From NCBI GenBank assembly GCA_018401555.1, contig JAGYKP010000083.1:62001-126000 (forward strand): a DNA stretch of 64,000 nt, read 5' to 3'. The DNA is from Halomonas sp. (lineage in GTDB: Bacteria > Pseudomonadota > Gammaproteobacteria > Pseudomonadales > Halomonadaceae). Made by a program: the position numbers and the translations under genes. The notes beneath the pieces were generated by a model. It searched no databases. It was not told the origin of the DNA and was given only the letters and a program-made list of their open reading frames with translations. Numbering within the stretch: the first letter of the stretch is position 1; each line of letters opens with the position of its first letter. Of the stretch, positions 40,088 to 51,040 are shown piece after piece.

Positions 40088-40193
40088 GGCGTGGTGGAGC
40101 CCCGCTCGGCGTCGAATGGTGGTCAAAGCGTCGATTATACCGGACAGCCGGCCCCTTGACAGCCGGGGCGGGCGACGGCATGGCCTTCCAGCC

Positions 40194-41763
40194 TCAGCTC
40201 TTCATCCTGAAGTGCCGCAGGCGCACGCCGGTGGCGGCCAGCCAGGCGAAGTAGAGCGCGGCACCGCCCACCACCAGCGCGGCCAGCCAGGCAACGCGCT
40301 GCCAGATGCCCCAACCGAGCCACGCCTGCCAGTCAGGCGAGGCCCAGAGCCAGGCCCAGCCCCATCACCGCGCAGCCACCCAGCAGCTGCACCGCGTAGC
40401 GCCCCCAGCCGGGCTGGAACACCAGCACGCCCTGCTTGCGCAGCAGCCAGCCCAGCAGGCCGGCGTTGAGGAACGCCGACAGCGCGGTGGCCAGGGCCAG
40501 GCCGGCGTGGGCCAGGGGCCAGATCAGGATCAGGTTGAAGACCATGTTGGCGACCATGGCGATGATGCCCACCTTCACCGGTGTCCTGGTGTCCTGGCGG
40601 GCGAAGAAGCCCGGCGCCAGCACCTTGATCAGCATGAAGGCCACCAATCCCAGCGAGTACGCGCGAAGACTCATCGCCGCCATGGCGATATCGCGCTCGG
40701 TCATGGCGCCATAGTGGAACAGCGAGATCAACAGCGGCTCGGCGAGTACCGCCAGGGCCAGCGCCGCGGGCAGGCCGAGCAGCAGCACGGCGCGGATCGC
40801 CCAGTCGAGCATGGCGCTGAAGTGCTCGCGGGACTGCTCGGCGTGGCGCCGCGAGAGCGCAGGCAGGATCACGGTGCCGATGGCGATGCCGAACACCCCC
40901 AGCGGCAGCTCCACCAGGCGGTCGGAGTAGTAGAGCCAGGAGACGCTGCCTGCCGCCAGCAGCGAGGCGAGGATGGTATCCAGCAGCAGGTTGATCTGCG
41001 ACACCGAGACGCCAAACAGCGCCGGGGCCATCAGCGCCAGGATGCGCTTGACCCCGGAGTGGGCGAAGTTCGGCCAGGGGCGCGGCGCCAGCCCCAGCCG
41101 CACCAGGAACGGTACCTGGAAGGCGAGCTGGGCCACACCGGCGATCAGCACCCCCAGGCCAGGCGCCATGGCCGGCTCGCTCATCAGCGGGGTGAGCAGC
41201 AGCGCCGCACCGATCAGCGAGAGGTTGAGCAGCACCGGGGTGAAGGCCGGCACCGCGAAGCGGTTCCAGGTATTGAGCACGCTGCCGGCAAACGCCGTCA
41301 GCGAGATCAGCAGCAGATAGGGGAAGGTCAATCGCAGCATGTCGGCGGTGAGTGCCAGCTTGACCGGGTCGCGGCCGAAGCCGGGGGCAAACACCCACAC
41401 CAGCCAGGGGGCGGCGAACATGGCCACCGCGGTGAGCAGGAAGAGCACCGCGGCGAGGCTGCCGGAGACGGCATCGAGCAGCTCGCGCACCTCGCGTTTG
41501 CTGCCGCGGGTGGCGTACTCCGAGAGCACCGGCACGAAGGCCTGGTTGAAGGCGCCCTCGGCGAACAGCCGGCGCATGAAGTTGGGGATCTTGAAGGCGA
41601 CGAAGAAGGCATCGGCGCCCTGCCCCGCGCCGAACAGCGCGGCGATCACCACATCGCGGGCCAGCCCCATCACCCGCGAGAGCATGGTCATCACGCTGAC
41701 CACCAGGCCAGAGCGCATCAACCCGCCACCCTTGGGAGCCACCACCTTGTCGTTCTCGTCCAC
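40194..41763 (-). CDS. murJ: Lipid II flippase MurJ (frameshifted)
   Basis: About 523 residues, 14 membrane helices. MTMLSRVMGLARDVVIAALFGAG, DAFFVAFKIPNFMRRLFAEGAFNQAFVPVL and FFARQDTRTPVKVG are diagnostic MurJ segments. An indel near 40340 leads to a premature stop after LGLALGLA; the correct frame continues through DWQAWLGWGIWQ to RHFRMKS at 40194. The start is GTG 41763 or an internal ATG 45 bases later that better matches E. coli. Essential for peptidoglycan, so the break is probably an assembly error. Confidence 0.92.
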
Positions 41764-41840
41764 CGGGCGCCGGTGGCGACTGTTCGCGATCCGTCACGTC
41801 CGTTCCTCGGCTTTTCATCCGCCCCATGAATGGCAGCCAC

Positions 41841-41866
41841 AAAAAAACCGGCCGCAGCCGGTTTTT
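41841..41866 (-). terminator. Rho-independent terminator of rpsT
   Basis: AAAAACCGGC TGCGG CCGGTTTTT-type hairpin (minus strand) with A and T tracts on either side, 50 bases after the rpsT stop. Symmetry allows use from both strands. Confidence 0.9.
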
Positions 41867-41916
41867 ATCACGAGGCGCGCGCCACGCAGGCCGCGCCTCG
41901 ATGGCATCGGACCGGC

Positions 41917-42183
41917 TTAGGCAGCCAGGGCCTTGATGCGCTTGTTCAGGCGGCTCTTCATGCGTGCGGCACGCTTCTTGGAGAGCACGTCCTTGTCGGC
42001 GATGCGGTCGATGACCGGCTGCGCCTTCTGGAAGGCAGCCATCGCCTCGGCGTGATCACCACCGTTGATGGCCTTGATGACGCGCTTGATGTAGGTGCGG
42101 ACCATGCTGCGCTGGCTGGCCTTCAGGACACGACGACCTTCGGCCTGACGGGCGCGCTTGCGAGCTTGCTTGCTGTTTGCCAC
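41917..42183 (-). CDS. rpsT: 30S ribosomal protein S20
   Basis: 88 residues, intact. MANSKQARKRARQAEGRR, SMVRTYIKRVIKAI and SKKRAARMKSRLNKRI are standard bS20. GGAG precedes ATG 42183. It lies upstream of murJ on the same strand, as in E. coli and Pseudomonas. Confidence 0.98.
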   Translation of the reverse strand: MANSKQARKRARQAEGRRVLKASQRSMVRTYIKRVIKAINGGDHAEAMAAFQKAQPVIDRIADKDVLSKKRAARMKSRLNKRIKALAA

Positions 42184-42380
42184 TTGCTGTCTCCTTGGAG
42201 ATTCATTGCCGCCCGTGTGGTGACGGCTTCATAACGTATTGATCCGGCAGGAAAGTGCGAGCCTTTCCGCCGGCATGGCCATCTGGCCGATCGCCGGATA
42301 TCGGCGATCGTTCACGGGCCGTGTCTGAGAGGATGGCGTATCCTAGCACAGCCCGTGATCCGCTTGCCATAGCGTCTCGC

Positions 42381-43520
42381 CTAGAGCACCACCAGGTTGT
42401 CGCGGTGGATCAGCTCCGGGGCCTCCATGTAGCCGAGGAGCGCCTCGATCTGATGGCTGGGCTGGCCGAGGATGCGCAGCGCATCGTCGATGCCGTAGTT
42501 GACCAGCCCCTTGGCCACCCGCTCGCCGGCCTCGTCGACGCAGAGCACCATGTCGCCGCGACGGAATGCGCCGGAGGCAGCCTTCACCCCCACCGGCAGC
42601 AGGCTCGAGCCGCTGCCACGCAGCACCTTTACCGCCCCGGCATCCAGGGTCAGGGTGCCGCGCACCTGCAGCTGGCCGGCGAGCCAGCGCTTGCGTGCCG
42701 CGATGGGCGCCTGGTCGGGGTAGAGCAGGGTGCCCAGGCGCTCGCCGGCCATCAGCCGCGCGAGCACCTCGGCCTGGCGACCACCGGCGATGGCGGTGAC
42801 GGCTCCCGAACGCGCCGCCAGCCGTGCGGCGCGAATCTTGGTGGCCATGCCACCGCGCCCCAGGGCACCGCTGCCGCCGGCCACCGCCGCCAGCGCCGGG
42901 TCGTCGGCGCGCCCCTCGGCGATCAGCCGCGCCTCGGGGTTGCCGCGCGGATCGGCGTCGAACAGCCCCTCCTGGTCGGTGAGGATCACCAGGGCATCGG
43001 CCTCCAGCAGGTTGGCCACCAGGGCGCCGAGGGTATCGTTGTCACCGAAGCGGATCTCGTCGGTGACCACGGTGTCGTTCTCGTTGATCACCGGCACCAC
43101 CCGCAGGCCCACCAGGGTGCGCAGCGCCGAGCGCGCGTTGAGGTAGCGCTTGCGGTTGGAGAGGTCGTCGTGGGTCAGCAGCACCTGGGCGGTCAGCAGG
43201 CCGTGACGGGCGAAGTGGCCCTCGTAGCACTCGGTGAGACCGTTCTGGCCCACCGCCGCGGCGGCCTGCAGCTCGTGCACCGCCGAGGGGCGCACCTGCC
43301 AGCCGAGGCGCACCATGCCCGCGGCCACCGCCCCGGAGGAGACCAGCACCACCTCGATGCCGCTCTTGTGCAGCGCGGCGATCTGGTCCACCCAACCGCC
43401 GATCGCCGCCTCGTCGAGGCCGCGACCGTCGTTGGTCAGCAGCGCGCTGCCGATCTTCACCACCACCCGGCGGGCGCCGATCAGCGCCTCGCGGCCTGCC
43501 ACCTGCTCGTTGCTGTCCAT
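42381..43520 (-). CDS. proB: Glutamate 5-kinase
   Basis: 379 residues, intact; first step of proline synthesis. Amino acid kinase domain ([47 protein letters not shown]) plus a C-terminal PUA domain, as in E. coli ProB. ATG 43520 is 13 bases after the obgE stop. Proline synthesis is relevant to osmotic tolerance in halophiles, but nothing here shows osmoregulation. Confidence 0.97.
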   Translation of the reverse strand: MDSNEQVAGREALIGARRVVVKIGSALLTNDGRGLDEAAIGGWVDQIAALHKSGIEVVLVSSGAVAAGMVRLGWQVRPSAVHELQAAAAVGQNGLTECYEGHFARHGLLTAQVLLTHDDLSNRKRYLNARSALRTLVGLRVVPVINENDTVVTDEIRFGDNDTLGALVANLLEADALVILTDQEGLFDADPRGNPEARLIAEGRADDPALAAVAGGSGALGRGGMATKIRAARLAARSGAVTAIAGGRQAEVLARLMAGERLGTLLYPDQAPIAARKRWLAGQLQVRGTLTLDAGAVKVLRGSGSSLLPVGVKAASGAFRRGDMVLCVDEAGERVAKGLVNYGIDDALRILGQPSHQIEALLGYMEAPELIHRDNLVVL

Positions 43521-43533
43521 TCGCTCTCGATCC

Positions 43534-44721
43534 TCAAGGCGCGTATTCGACCTCGACGTCATAGTCGTCGTCATCGAAATCGTCGTCATCCTCGTCGGCC
43601 GACTTGCGCTTGCGGCCCAGCCGCGCCTCGGTGCGGGCCACCGCCTCGTCTTCCATGCGTGCGCGCATCTCGCGGGCACGCTCGGCGGCCTCCTCGTCCT
43701 CGTTCTCGAGCTGGCGCTGCTCGGTCAGCCAGCGGTAGGCGGCCTGCACCAGGGCATCGGTGCCGTCGGCGGAGATCGCCGAGATGCGGAACACCGGCCC
43801 ATCCCAGGCCAGGCGACGCACGATCTCGTCGGCACGCGCCTCGCGCTCCTCCTCGGGCAGCAGGTCGAGCTTGTTGAGCACCAGCCAGCGCGGCAGCTCG
43901 GCCAGGGCCGGCGAGAACTCGCCCAGCTCGTGGATGATCGCCTCGGCGGCCTCCACCGGGTCGGACTCGTCGAAGGGCGCCACATCCACCACGTGGAACA
44001 GCAGCCGGGTACGGGTCAGGTGCTTGAGGAAGCGCAGCCCCAGGCCGGCGCCATCCGAGGCGCCCTCGATCAGCCCCGGCACGTCGGCCATCACGAAGTG
44101 CTCGTGCATGCCGAGCTTCACCACCCCCAGGTTGGGCACCAGGGTGGTGAAGGGGTAGTTGGCCACCTTGGGCTTGGCCGCGGAGACGGCGCGGATCAGC
44201 GTCGACTTGCCGGCATTGGGCATGCCCAGCAGGCCCACATCGGCCATCACCTTCATCTCCAGGCGCAGGTTGCGGCGCTCGCCCTCGGTACCCGGCGTGG
44301 TACGCCGCGGCGCGCGGTTGGTGGAGGACTTGAAATGGATATTGCCGAGCCCGCGGCGGCCGCCCTGGGCCACCAGCACCACCTGGCCGATCTCGGTGAC
44401 GTCGGCGATCACCTCGAGGGTGTCCTCGTCGATCACCGTGGTCCCCACCGGCACCTTGACGTGCAGGTCCTCACCGGCCCGACCGCTCATCTGCCGACCC
44501 ATGCCGGGCTGACCGTTCTGGGCCTTGTAGAAGCGCTGGTACTTGAAGTCGATGAGGGTGTTGAGGGAGTCGTCACCGATCAGGTAGACGCTGCCGCCAT
44601 GGCCACCGTCGCCACCATCGGGACCACCCTTGGGCACATACTTCTCGCGGCGGAAGCTGAGGCAGCCATTGCCCCCCTTGCCGGCCTCCACGATGATCGA
44701 GGATTCGTCGACGAACTGCAT
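43534..44721 (-). CDS. obgE: GTPase Obg/CgtA
   Basis: 395 residues, intact. Obg fold with Gly-rich loops ([15 protein letters not shown]), G domain with [19 protein letters not shown] and NKLDLL. The C-terminal tail is very acidic ([19 protein letters not shown]). It acts in 50S assembly and stress control. In the conserved order rplU-rpmA-obgE-proB. Confidence 0.97.
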   Translation of the reverse strand: MQFVDESSIIVEAGKGGNGCLSFRREKYVPKGGPDGGDGGHGGSVYLIGDDSLNTLIDFKYQRFYKAQNGQPGMGRQMSGRAGEDLHVKVPVGTTVIDEDTLEVIADVTEIGQVVLVAQGGRRGLGNIHFKSSTNRAPRRTTPGTEGERRNLRLEMKVMADVGLLGMPNAGKSTLIRAVSAAKPKVANYPFTTLVPNLGVVKLGMHEHFVMADVPGLIEGASDGAGLGLRFLKHLTRTRLLFHVVDVAPFDESDPVEAAEAIIHELGEFSPALAELPRWLVLNKLDLLPEEEREARADEIVRRLAWDGPVFRISAISADGTDALVQAAYRWLTEQRQLENEDEEAAERAREMRARMEDEAVARTEARLGRKRKSADEDDDDFDDDDYDVEVEYAP

Positions 44722-44760
44722 CTGTCACTCTCCAGACGGCAATATGCCGTCATGATACAA

Positions 44761-44786
44761 GAAGGCCCCGCCGTGGCGGGGCCTTC
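44761..44786 (-). terminator. Hairpin between rpmA and obgE
   Basis: GAAGGCCCCGCC / GGCGGGGCCTTC perfect 12-bp stem with a two-base loop, 21 bases after the rpmA stop; it should partly separate the ribosomal protein genes from obgE. Confidence 0.85.
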
Positions 44787-44807
44787 TCGCGGCAAGCATC
44801 AGGCGTC

Positions 44808-45065
44808 TCAGGCAGAGACGACGCTGACGAACTTGCGGTTCTTCGGACCCTTGGTCTCGAACTTGATCACGCCCTCGTCCAGTGCGAACAGGGTGTGGTC
44901 GCGGCCGATGCCGACGCCGGTGCCGGCGTGGAACTTGGTGCCGCGCTGACGCACGATGATGTTGCCGGGGTTCACGACCTGGCCACCGAACAACTTGACG
45001 CCAAGGCGCTTGGATTCGGAATCGCGACCGTTACGGGTAGAACCCGCTGCCTTCTTATGTGCCAT
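44808..45065 (-). CDS. rpmA: 50S ribosomal protein L27
   Basis: 85 residues, intact. [24 protein letters not shown] is the diagnostic N-terminus, with [18 protein letters not shown]. 32 bases after rplU. Confidence 0.98.
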   Translation of the reverse strand: MAHKKAAGSTRNGRDSESKRLGVKLFGGQVVNPGNIIVRQRGTKFHAGTGVGIGRDHTLFALDEGVIKFETKGPKNRKFVSVVSA

Positions 45066-45097
45066 GGAATAAACCTCCGTTCAGGGGGATGGACCGC

Positions 45098-45409
45098 TTA
45101 GGCGGAGATCCCGGTGATCTTGACTTCAGTGAACCACTGGCGGTGGCCCTGACGCTTCATGTGGTGCTTGCGGCGACGGAACTTGATGATGGTCACCTTG
45201 TCGCCACGGCCGTGGGAGACGACCTCGGCGGAGACCTTGGCACCGTCAACCAGCGGTGCGCCGACCTTGACCTCGTCCTCGCTGCCGACCAGCAGCACTT
45301 CGTCGAAGTCGATGGACTCGCCGGTGGGGACTTCGATCTTCTCGAGCTTCAGGGTCTGGCCTTCCTGAACGCGGTACTGCTTGCCACCGCTCTTGATAAC
45401 TGCGTACAT
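45098..45409 (-). CDS. rplU: 50S ribosomal protein L21
   Basis: 103 residues, intact. [14 protein letters not shown] start and [23 protein letters not shown] are typical of bL21. ATG 45409 is preferred over an upstream in-frame alternative because it is the universal N-terminus and follows GGAGAG. Confidence 0.98.
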   Translation of the reverse strand: MYAVIKSGGKQYRVQEGQTLKLEKIEVPTGESIDFDEVLLVGSEDEVKVGAPLVDGAKVSAEVVSHGRGDKVTIIKFRRRKHHMKRQGHRQWFTEVKITGISA

Positions 45410-45513
45410 GCTTCTCTCTCCAGGACTCATCGGGTTGGGCTCTTCGTCGGCCTGCTTCGAGTGGCGCCCCTTTTGGCAGCCATCTGACAGGGAGCGAGAT
45501 GAGTGGGTCGCGA

Positions 45514-45542
45514 ATTATAACGACAGGCGACGCCCCAGACAA
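45514..45542 (-). promoter_or_regulatory. Sigma-70 promoter for rplU-rpmA
   Basis: Minus-strand TTGTCT (45537-45542) and a perfect TATAAT (45514-45519) are separated by 17 bases, about 105 bases upstream of rplU. This leaves a leader of about 100 bases where feedback control could act. Confidence 0.8.
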
Positions 45543-45679
45543 CCCGCGAAACACGCCGTTCGTCCCGCCGCCCGGCAGCACGCCTTGACGCCCCCGAGGG
45601 GGCCCCATAGCATGGCCGGCAATCCATGGCCAGAGGGGCGCCGTCGCCCCGGCCCCAACCGACCGTCGATATCGCCTCC

Positions 45680-46679
45680 ATGCCCACCCACGCCCCAGTT
45701 TCCGACACCGCCGCACCCTCCCCGATCCACGCCGCCGTGGCCGAGGACTTTGCCGCCGTCAATCGCACCATCATGGCCCAGCTCGGCTCGCGCATCCCGC
45801 TGGTCGAGACCATCGGCCAGTACATCATCGCCAGCGGCGGCAAGCGCCTGCGCCCGCTGCCTGGTGCTGCTGGCCGCCCGTGCCCTGGACTACCGCGGCG
45901 ACAGGCATATCACCCTGGCCACCCTGATCGAGTTCATGCACACCTCCACCCTGCTGCATGACGATGTGGTGGATGAGTCTCACCTGCGCCGCGGCAAGGC
46001 CACCGCCAACGATGCCTGGGGCAATGCCCCCTCGGTGCTGGTGGGCGACTTCCTCTACTCGCGCTCCTTCCAGATGATGGTCGAGGTGGGCTCCATGCGG
46101 ATCATGGACGTGCTCTCCTCCGCCACCTGCGTGATCGCCGAGGGCGAGGTGCAGCAGCTCACCAACGTCGGCAACCCGGACATCGACGAGGCCGCCTACT
46201 TCGAGACCATCCAGGGCAAGACCGCCATGCTGTTCGAGGCGGCCAGCCACAGTGGCGCCATCCTTGCCGAGGCCACCCCGGAGCAGGAGGCCGCGCTGCA
46301 GCACTACGGCCGCTACCTGGGCCTGGCCTTCCAGCTGATCGACGACCTGCTCGACTACCAGGGCGATGCCGAGGCGATGGGCAAGAACGTCGGCGACGAC
46401 CTGGCCGAGGGCAAGCCCACCCTGCCGCTGATCCAGGCCATGGCCAAGGGCACCCCGGAGCAGGCCAGGGTGATCCGCCAGGCGATTCGCCGGGGTGGCC
46501 TCGACCACCTGCAGGAGGTGCTGGAGATCATCGACGCCACCGGCGCCCTGGAGTACACCCGCAGCCGCGCCGTGGAGATGGCCGACCTGGCCCTGGCCCA
46601 GCTCGAGAAGCTGCCGGCCAGCCCCTACCGCGACAGCATGGCCGAACTGGCCCACCTGGCGGTGGATCGCCAGGCGTGA
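45680..46679 (+). CDS. ispB: Octaprenyl diphosphate synthase (frameshifted)
   Basis: About 332 residues. trans-Isoprenyl diphosphate synthase with the two Asp-rich motifs LLHDDVVDESHLRRG and LIDDLLDYQGD, which bind the substrate magnesium. It makes the ubiquinone side chain. An extra C near 45860 (ctgcCctggtg) breaks the frame at KRLRPL-LVLLAARAL. Divergent from rplU, as in Pseudomonas and E. coli. Confidence 0.94.
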
Positions 46680-46762
46680 AAACGCTCCGGCGGGGTTGCA
46701 TTCCGCCGGCATTTGCGTAAACTACGCTGCGTCGATGAGGCCGAGCCCTCGAGAATCGACAT

Positions 46763-46839
46763 CGGAGTATAGCTCAGCTTGGTAGAGCGCTGCCTTCGGG
46801 AGGCAGAGGTCGTAGGTTCGAATCCTGCTACTCCGACCA
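46763..46839 (+). tRNA. tRNA-Pro(CGG)
   Basis: 77 bases with encoded CCA. Acceptor CGGAGTA pairs with TACTCCG; D arm AGCTCAG-TTGGTAGAGC; anticodon stem CTGCC/GGCAG with loop TTCGGGA giving anticodon CGG; T arm contains GTTCGAATC. Begins 83 bases after ispB. Confidence 0.96.
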
Positions 46840-46908
46840 ACGAATTCAAGGCCTTGCGGATCGCTCCGCGGGGCGCACGTCGACCGCCCTTCTATGCTAT
46901 CCGGCAGA

Positions 46909-46956
46909 CGACCTCCGCCTCCCGAAGGCAGGAGTCACACTCCCGAGGCAGCGCTC
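46909..46956 (-). repeat. Two inverted partial copies of the tRNA-Pro anticodon arm
   Basis: 46909-46931 is the reverse complement of tRNA bases 46790-46812 with one mismatch in 23. 46940-46956 is the reverse complement of 46785-46802 with one base missing. Both lie 70-120 bases after the tRNA and before uspA. Confidence 0.8.
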
Positions 46957-46970
46957 AGGGCATGAAGCCG

Positions 46971-47423
46971 TCAGGTCACCGTGATCACGCTGCAGCTGGC
47001 GGTGTGGCTGACCTTGTGGGAGACGCTGCCGAACATCATCCCGCGCACGTCGCTGAGGCCGCGGCTGCCCATCACGATGGCATCGGCGGCGACCTTCTCG
47101 GCCTCCTCGTTGATCAACTCGGCCGGGCGCCCCTGGCGCACGCTCTCCTCCACCTCCAGGCCGCCCAGGTCGACCGCATCACGCGCCTGCTCGATCACCT
47201 TGTGGGCCTCCTCCTTCATGCCCGCGGCGAGCTTCTCGCGCTCCGCCTCGGAGAACGGCTCCGCGGTGCCACCGGTGAACAGACCGATATTGTCCGGCGG
47301 AAACTCCGCCACGGTCATCAGGTGCAGCTTCGCCGTCCCGCCACGCGCAGGGGCGGCGACACTCGAGCGCCTTCGACTGGCGTGCTCGGAACCGTCGAGG
47401 GGCACCAGAATGGTCTTGAACAT
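46971..47423 (-). CDS. Universal stress protein, UspA family (compensating indels)
   Basis: 150 residues. MFKTILVPLDGSEHA start and the ATP-site MGSRGLSDVRGMMFGSVSHKVSHTASCSVITV end are classical UspA. Between about 47335 and 47372 the residues look scrambled, and another frame gives the expected ALEC-type helix, so two compensating indels are likely. Cytoplasmic. The signal it responds to is unknown. Confidence 0.9.
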   Translation of the reverse strand: MFKTILVPLDGSEHASRRRSSVAAPARGGTAKLHLMTVAEFPPDNIGLFTGGTAEPFSEAEREKLAAGMKEEAHKVIEQARDAVDLGGLEVEESVRQGRPAELINEEAEKVAADAIVMGSRGLSDVRGMMFGSVSHKVSHTASCSVITVT

Positions 47424-47544
47424 GACAAGTCTCCTGCAGTGGCGGAAAGAACCGGGGCGATGGCCCTCCCTCTCCCTTCAGCATAGTGCCCGAGCCCGCT
47501 TCGCCTTGTCCTGCGTCAAACCTCCCCCGGGCCAGGGGCCTGGG

Positions 47545-49062
47545 TCACGCCGCCCAGCCGAAGCCGAGCAGCGGCATCGCCAGGGCGAAGACCACCGCCA
47601 CGATCACCACCAGCGCCGCCAGAGCCACCATGCCCCGGCGCGCACCATCTCCGCCACGCTGAGCTGGCCACTGGCGAAGACCACGGCGTTGGGCGGGGTG
47701 GCCACCGGCAGCATGAAGGCGCAGCTCGCCGCCATGGCCACCGGCACCGAGAGCAGCAGCGGGCTGTGGCCGAGGCTGACCGTCAGCGAGGCGGTCAACG
47801 GCAGGATGGCGGCGGCCGTTGCGGTGTTGCTGGTCATATGGCTCATCGCCATGACCACCAGGGCCACCATGGCTACCAGCCCCCAGGTCGGCCAGCTCCC
47901 GAACACGGCCAGCCCCTCGGCCACCGCCGCGGCCAGGCCGCTGGACTCGATGGCGGTCCCCAGGCTCAGGCCGCCACCCACCATGATCAGCACGCCCCAC
48001 GGCAGGTTGGCTGCGGCATCCCAGTCCATCAGGAACTGACGCTGGCGCCAGCGTGCCGGCACCACGAACAGCAGCACGGCGGCGGTCACCGCGATGCCGG
48101 CGTCGCTGAGCGGCACCTCCAGCCAGGCCTCGAGCAGCGGGCGAAACACCCAGGCCAGGGCCACCAGGACGAAGATGGCCGCCACGCGTCGCTCCGGCCG
48201 GGTCATCCGCCCCAGGTCGCGGGCCTGCTCCTCGAGCATGGCGGCGACCCCGGGCAGTTCACTGCGCCCCACCGGGTAGATCCAGCGGGTCGAGCAGCCG
48301 CAGGCCAGCGCCAGCAGCAGCAGCGCGGGGGGCAGTGCCACCGCCATCCACTGGGCGAAGCCGATCTGGATGCCGTAGCTGTCGGCCATGAAGCCGGCCA
48401 GCAGGGCATTGGGCGGCGTGCCGATCAGGGTCCCCATGCCGCCGATATTGGCGCCCAGGGCGATCCCCAGCAGCAGGGTCAGCGCCATGTGATGGCTGCC
48501 ACCCTCGCCACCGCGCTGCTTGAGCATCTCCAGCACCGAGAGGCCGATGGGCACCATCAGCGCCGCGGTGGCGGTATTGCTCACCCACATGCTCAGTGCG
48601 GCGGTGGCGACCATGAAGCTCGGCCACCAGATGATCGGGGCGGCGCCCCGCCACGCGCAGCACCAGCATGGCGATGCGTCGATGCAGCCCCCAGCGCTGG
48701 ATCGCCTCGGCCAGCAGGAAGCCACCGAGGAAGAGGAATATCAGCGGGTTGGCGTAGGGGGCGGCGACCTCCTCGATGGGCGCCACCTCGAGCAGTGGCA
48801 GCAGCACCAGCGGCAGCAGCGCCGTCACCGCGATGGGCACCGGCTCGAGCACCCACCACGCGCCATCAGACGGTCAGCACCACCACCCGCCAGGCCGATT
48901 CGGACAGCCCCTCCGGGGCACCCAGCATCAGCAGCAGCCCCGCCAGCAGCGGTCCCAGCAGCAGGCCCAGGGTCACCTTGACTCGCTGGACCCGCGCCTG
49001 GCGCGCCTCGTGAGTGGATCGCCAGCGTCGCCGCGGCCGGAGGAATAGGACGATTCGGTCAT
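47545..49062 (-). CDS. DASS-family (SLC13) sodium:anion symporter (frameshifted)
   Basis: About 505 residues with around 11 membrane helices. Both DASS substrate/sodium motifs are visible: WVSNTATAALMVPIG and HMTSNTATAAAILP, with the TPPNA partners (IGTPPNALLAGF, VATPPNAVVFAS). The family carries dicarboxylates, citrate or sulfate. ATG 49062 follows AAGGAGA. Indels near 49012, 48865, 48655 and 47637 split it into five pieces. Confidence 0.87.
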
Positions 49063-49104
49063 GGATCTCCTTGTCGCTTTCCAGGATCCCGGGCGACTGG
49101 CGCG

Positions 49105-50672
49105 CTAGAGCCAGCGCTCCAGGCGCAGGACCCGGCTCAGCCAGGCACGCGACCTGCGCCAGGCGCTGCCGGGTTCGCGCGTCGAGCCTCACCACCCGGC
49201 CATCGATCTCGGTCAGCCAGCCTAGCCGCCCCTTGGCGTCCCGCACCACCGCGTAGCTGAGCCCGGGGGCCGCACCGCCCTCCACCAGGGACCCGAGTCC
49301 TCGAGCAGCTGCGGCTCACGGCCAGCACGCCCACCTCGCTGTTCCACCACACCGAGCGCGGGTCGGCGTTGGCCGAGCCCACGAAGACCCGCTCGCCGTC
49401 CACGGCCAGGGCCTTGATGTGCAGGGTCGACGTGGAGGTACCGGGTATCCCGATGGCATCCTCTTCCCTGCCTTCGTGTTCGGCCCGCAGCTCGAACAGC
49501 GCCACTCCGCTCTCCACCAGCGCGGCGCGGCGTGACGCATAGGCGCCATGGGCCATCGGCACGTCGGTGGCCTCCAGGGAGTTGGTGACCAGCACCACCT
49601 CGACGCCCGACCTCGGCCAGCGCCTGCAGCAGCGACTGCCCGCCGCCGGTGGGCACCAGGTAGGCGAGACCAGGCTGAGGCTCTCCTCGGGTTCGGCACG
49701 CGCCCAGAGCTGGCCGGCCATGGTGGTCGCCAGCGGCGGACGCCCCCGGCGGGCCGGCTTGCCGGGCGGATCCCACAGCGCCTCGGCCTCGCCCCAGCGC
49801 AGCGTGTCGACCAGCCGGCCCGCGATCCGCTTCTCCTGCCACCGGCGCAGGGCGACGAAGTAGTCGGAGTCGGCTTCCTCCCGCAGCCTGACATCCAGCG
49901 TTTCCTGGAAGGTCCGCCAGGCATCCGGCGCCGCGGCGTGGTAGCGCTGGATCGGCTGGGCCAGGCCATGGTTCCAGTAGAGATCGAAGCTCGTCGACAG
50001 CGGCAGCTGCCAGCACGGGCCCAGGGTCAGCAGGGTCGAGGTCGGCGAAGTTGTCCAGGCGCGTTGGCGCTGTAGTACTCGTCCCCCAGGTTGCGGCCGC
50101 CGACGATGGCCAGGGCGTTATCGGCGATCCACAGCTTGTTGTGCATCCGCCGATGCTGGCGTCCCAGCACCGGCAGGCTGGCCAGCATCCGGGTCACGCG
50201 GGCGTGCCGGCAGCGGGACGAAGGTAGACCCGCACCTGGATGTTGGGATGGCTGTCCAGCGCCGCCAGCCAGTCGCCCTGGCCGCAGCGCCGAAGTCGTC
50301 GAGCAGCAGGCGAACCTCGACGCCGCGCTCCGCGGCCTCGAGCACCCGCGACAGCAGCACCCGGGTGGTGAGGCCATCGCCCATCAGGTAGGTCTGGATG
50401 TCCAGGCGGCGGTCGGCGCGCAGCGTCAGCAGCGCCCGCAACGCGAAGGCATCCCGGCCGTCGGCCAGCAGGGGTGAGGCTGCCCAGGCCGGGGATGGTC
50501 CACGGCCTGTTCCGCCGCCCAGCGCCCCATGCGGGTCTGGTCGACCTCCCAGGGCGGCAGCGCGTGGGAGTGCTCCCGGGGCAGCGGGGCGGCGGCGCAG
50601 CCGGCCAGCAACAGGCCGGCAAGGGCCAGCAGCCAGGCCCACCGGCGAACCGGCGAGCACCGCCCGGGTCAC
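49105..50672 (-). CDS. Phospholipase D-family lipoprotein, cardiolipin synthase-like (heavily frameshifted)
   Basis: About 520 residues, read over several frames. The N-terminus has a signal with lipobox (LLLAGC). Two HKD motifs are visible: MHNKLWIADNALAIVGGRN and LHIKALAVDGERVFVGSANADPRS. Such proteins transfer or hydrolyse phosphatidyl groups at the envelope. At least five indels occur (near 50645, 50480, 50280-50195, 50060, 49600-49670, 49300). The start (GTG 50672) and stop (TAG at 49105) are estimates. The stop lies 42 bases upstream of the DASS start on the same strand. Confidence 0.78.
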
Positions 50673-50688
50673 GACGTCGTCATCGTCG

Positions 50689-50907
50689 TCAGAGTCGGCG
50701 CGCCATCGCCTTGCGCGCCCGATTACGCCGGTAGAGTCGCACCAGGGCGATCCACAGCGCCGCCACCACCATGGCCGCCAGGGTCCAGCCCTGCCAGGGA
50801 CGGGCGGCCTCTCCCATCACCGTCTCCAGGGTGATGATCAGGATGAAGCCCAGCGCCTGGCTGGCGATGGCCAGGGCGCGCAGGGTGTCGAAGGCGGAGT
50901 TGGCCAT
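50689..50907 (-). CDS. Small two-helix membrane protein
   Basis: 72 residues, intact. Two hydrophobic stretches (ALGFILIITLETVMG; GWTLAAMVVAALWIALVRLY) and a basic tail RRNRARKAMARRL, giving a likely inner-membrane hairpin with cytoplasmic ends. 16 bases upstream of the phospholipase-D gene, so probably co-transcribed. No recognised family. Confidence 0.68.
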   Translation of the reverse strand: MANSAFDTLRALAIASQALGFILIITLETVMGEAARPWQGWTLAAMVVAALWIALVRLYRRNRARKAMARRL

Positions 50908-51040
50908 GGCGGCTCCCGGCGGATGCTTGATGACAGTCCCGTCCGCCGGCAGTAGGCTTGGCGGGGTCCGGGATCGGCTGCGCCACAGTGTAACCGCTCG
51001 TCACTCGCTCGCCGACCCTGCCCTCAAGGAGTCACGCCCC

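Noticed and set aside
40306..41829. 507-codon open frame on the plus strand
   Set aside because: Antisense to murJ; Gln/His/Arg/Gly-rich low-complexity translation with no motif.
46909..46956. A second tRNA gene on the minus strand
   Set aside because: Only the anticodon arm is matched; acceptor, D and T arms are absent.
49105..50672. True pseudogene of the phospholipase D lipoprotein
   Set aside because: Both HKD motifs and the lipobox are intact and neighbouring essential genes show the same kind of indels, so sequence error is the simpler explanation.
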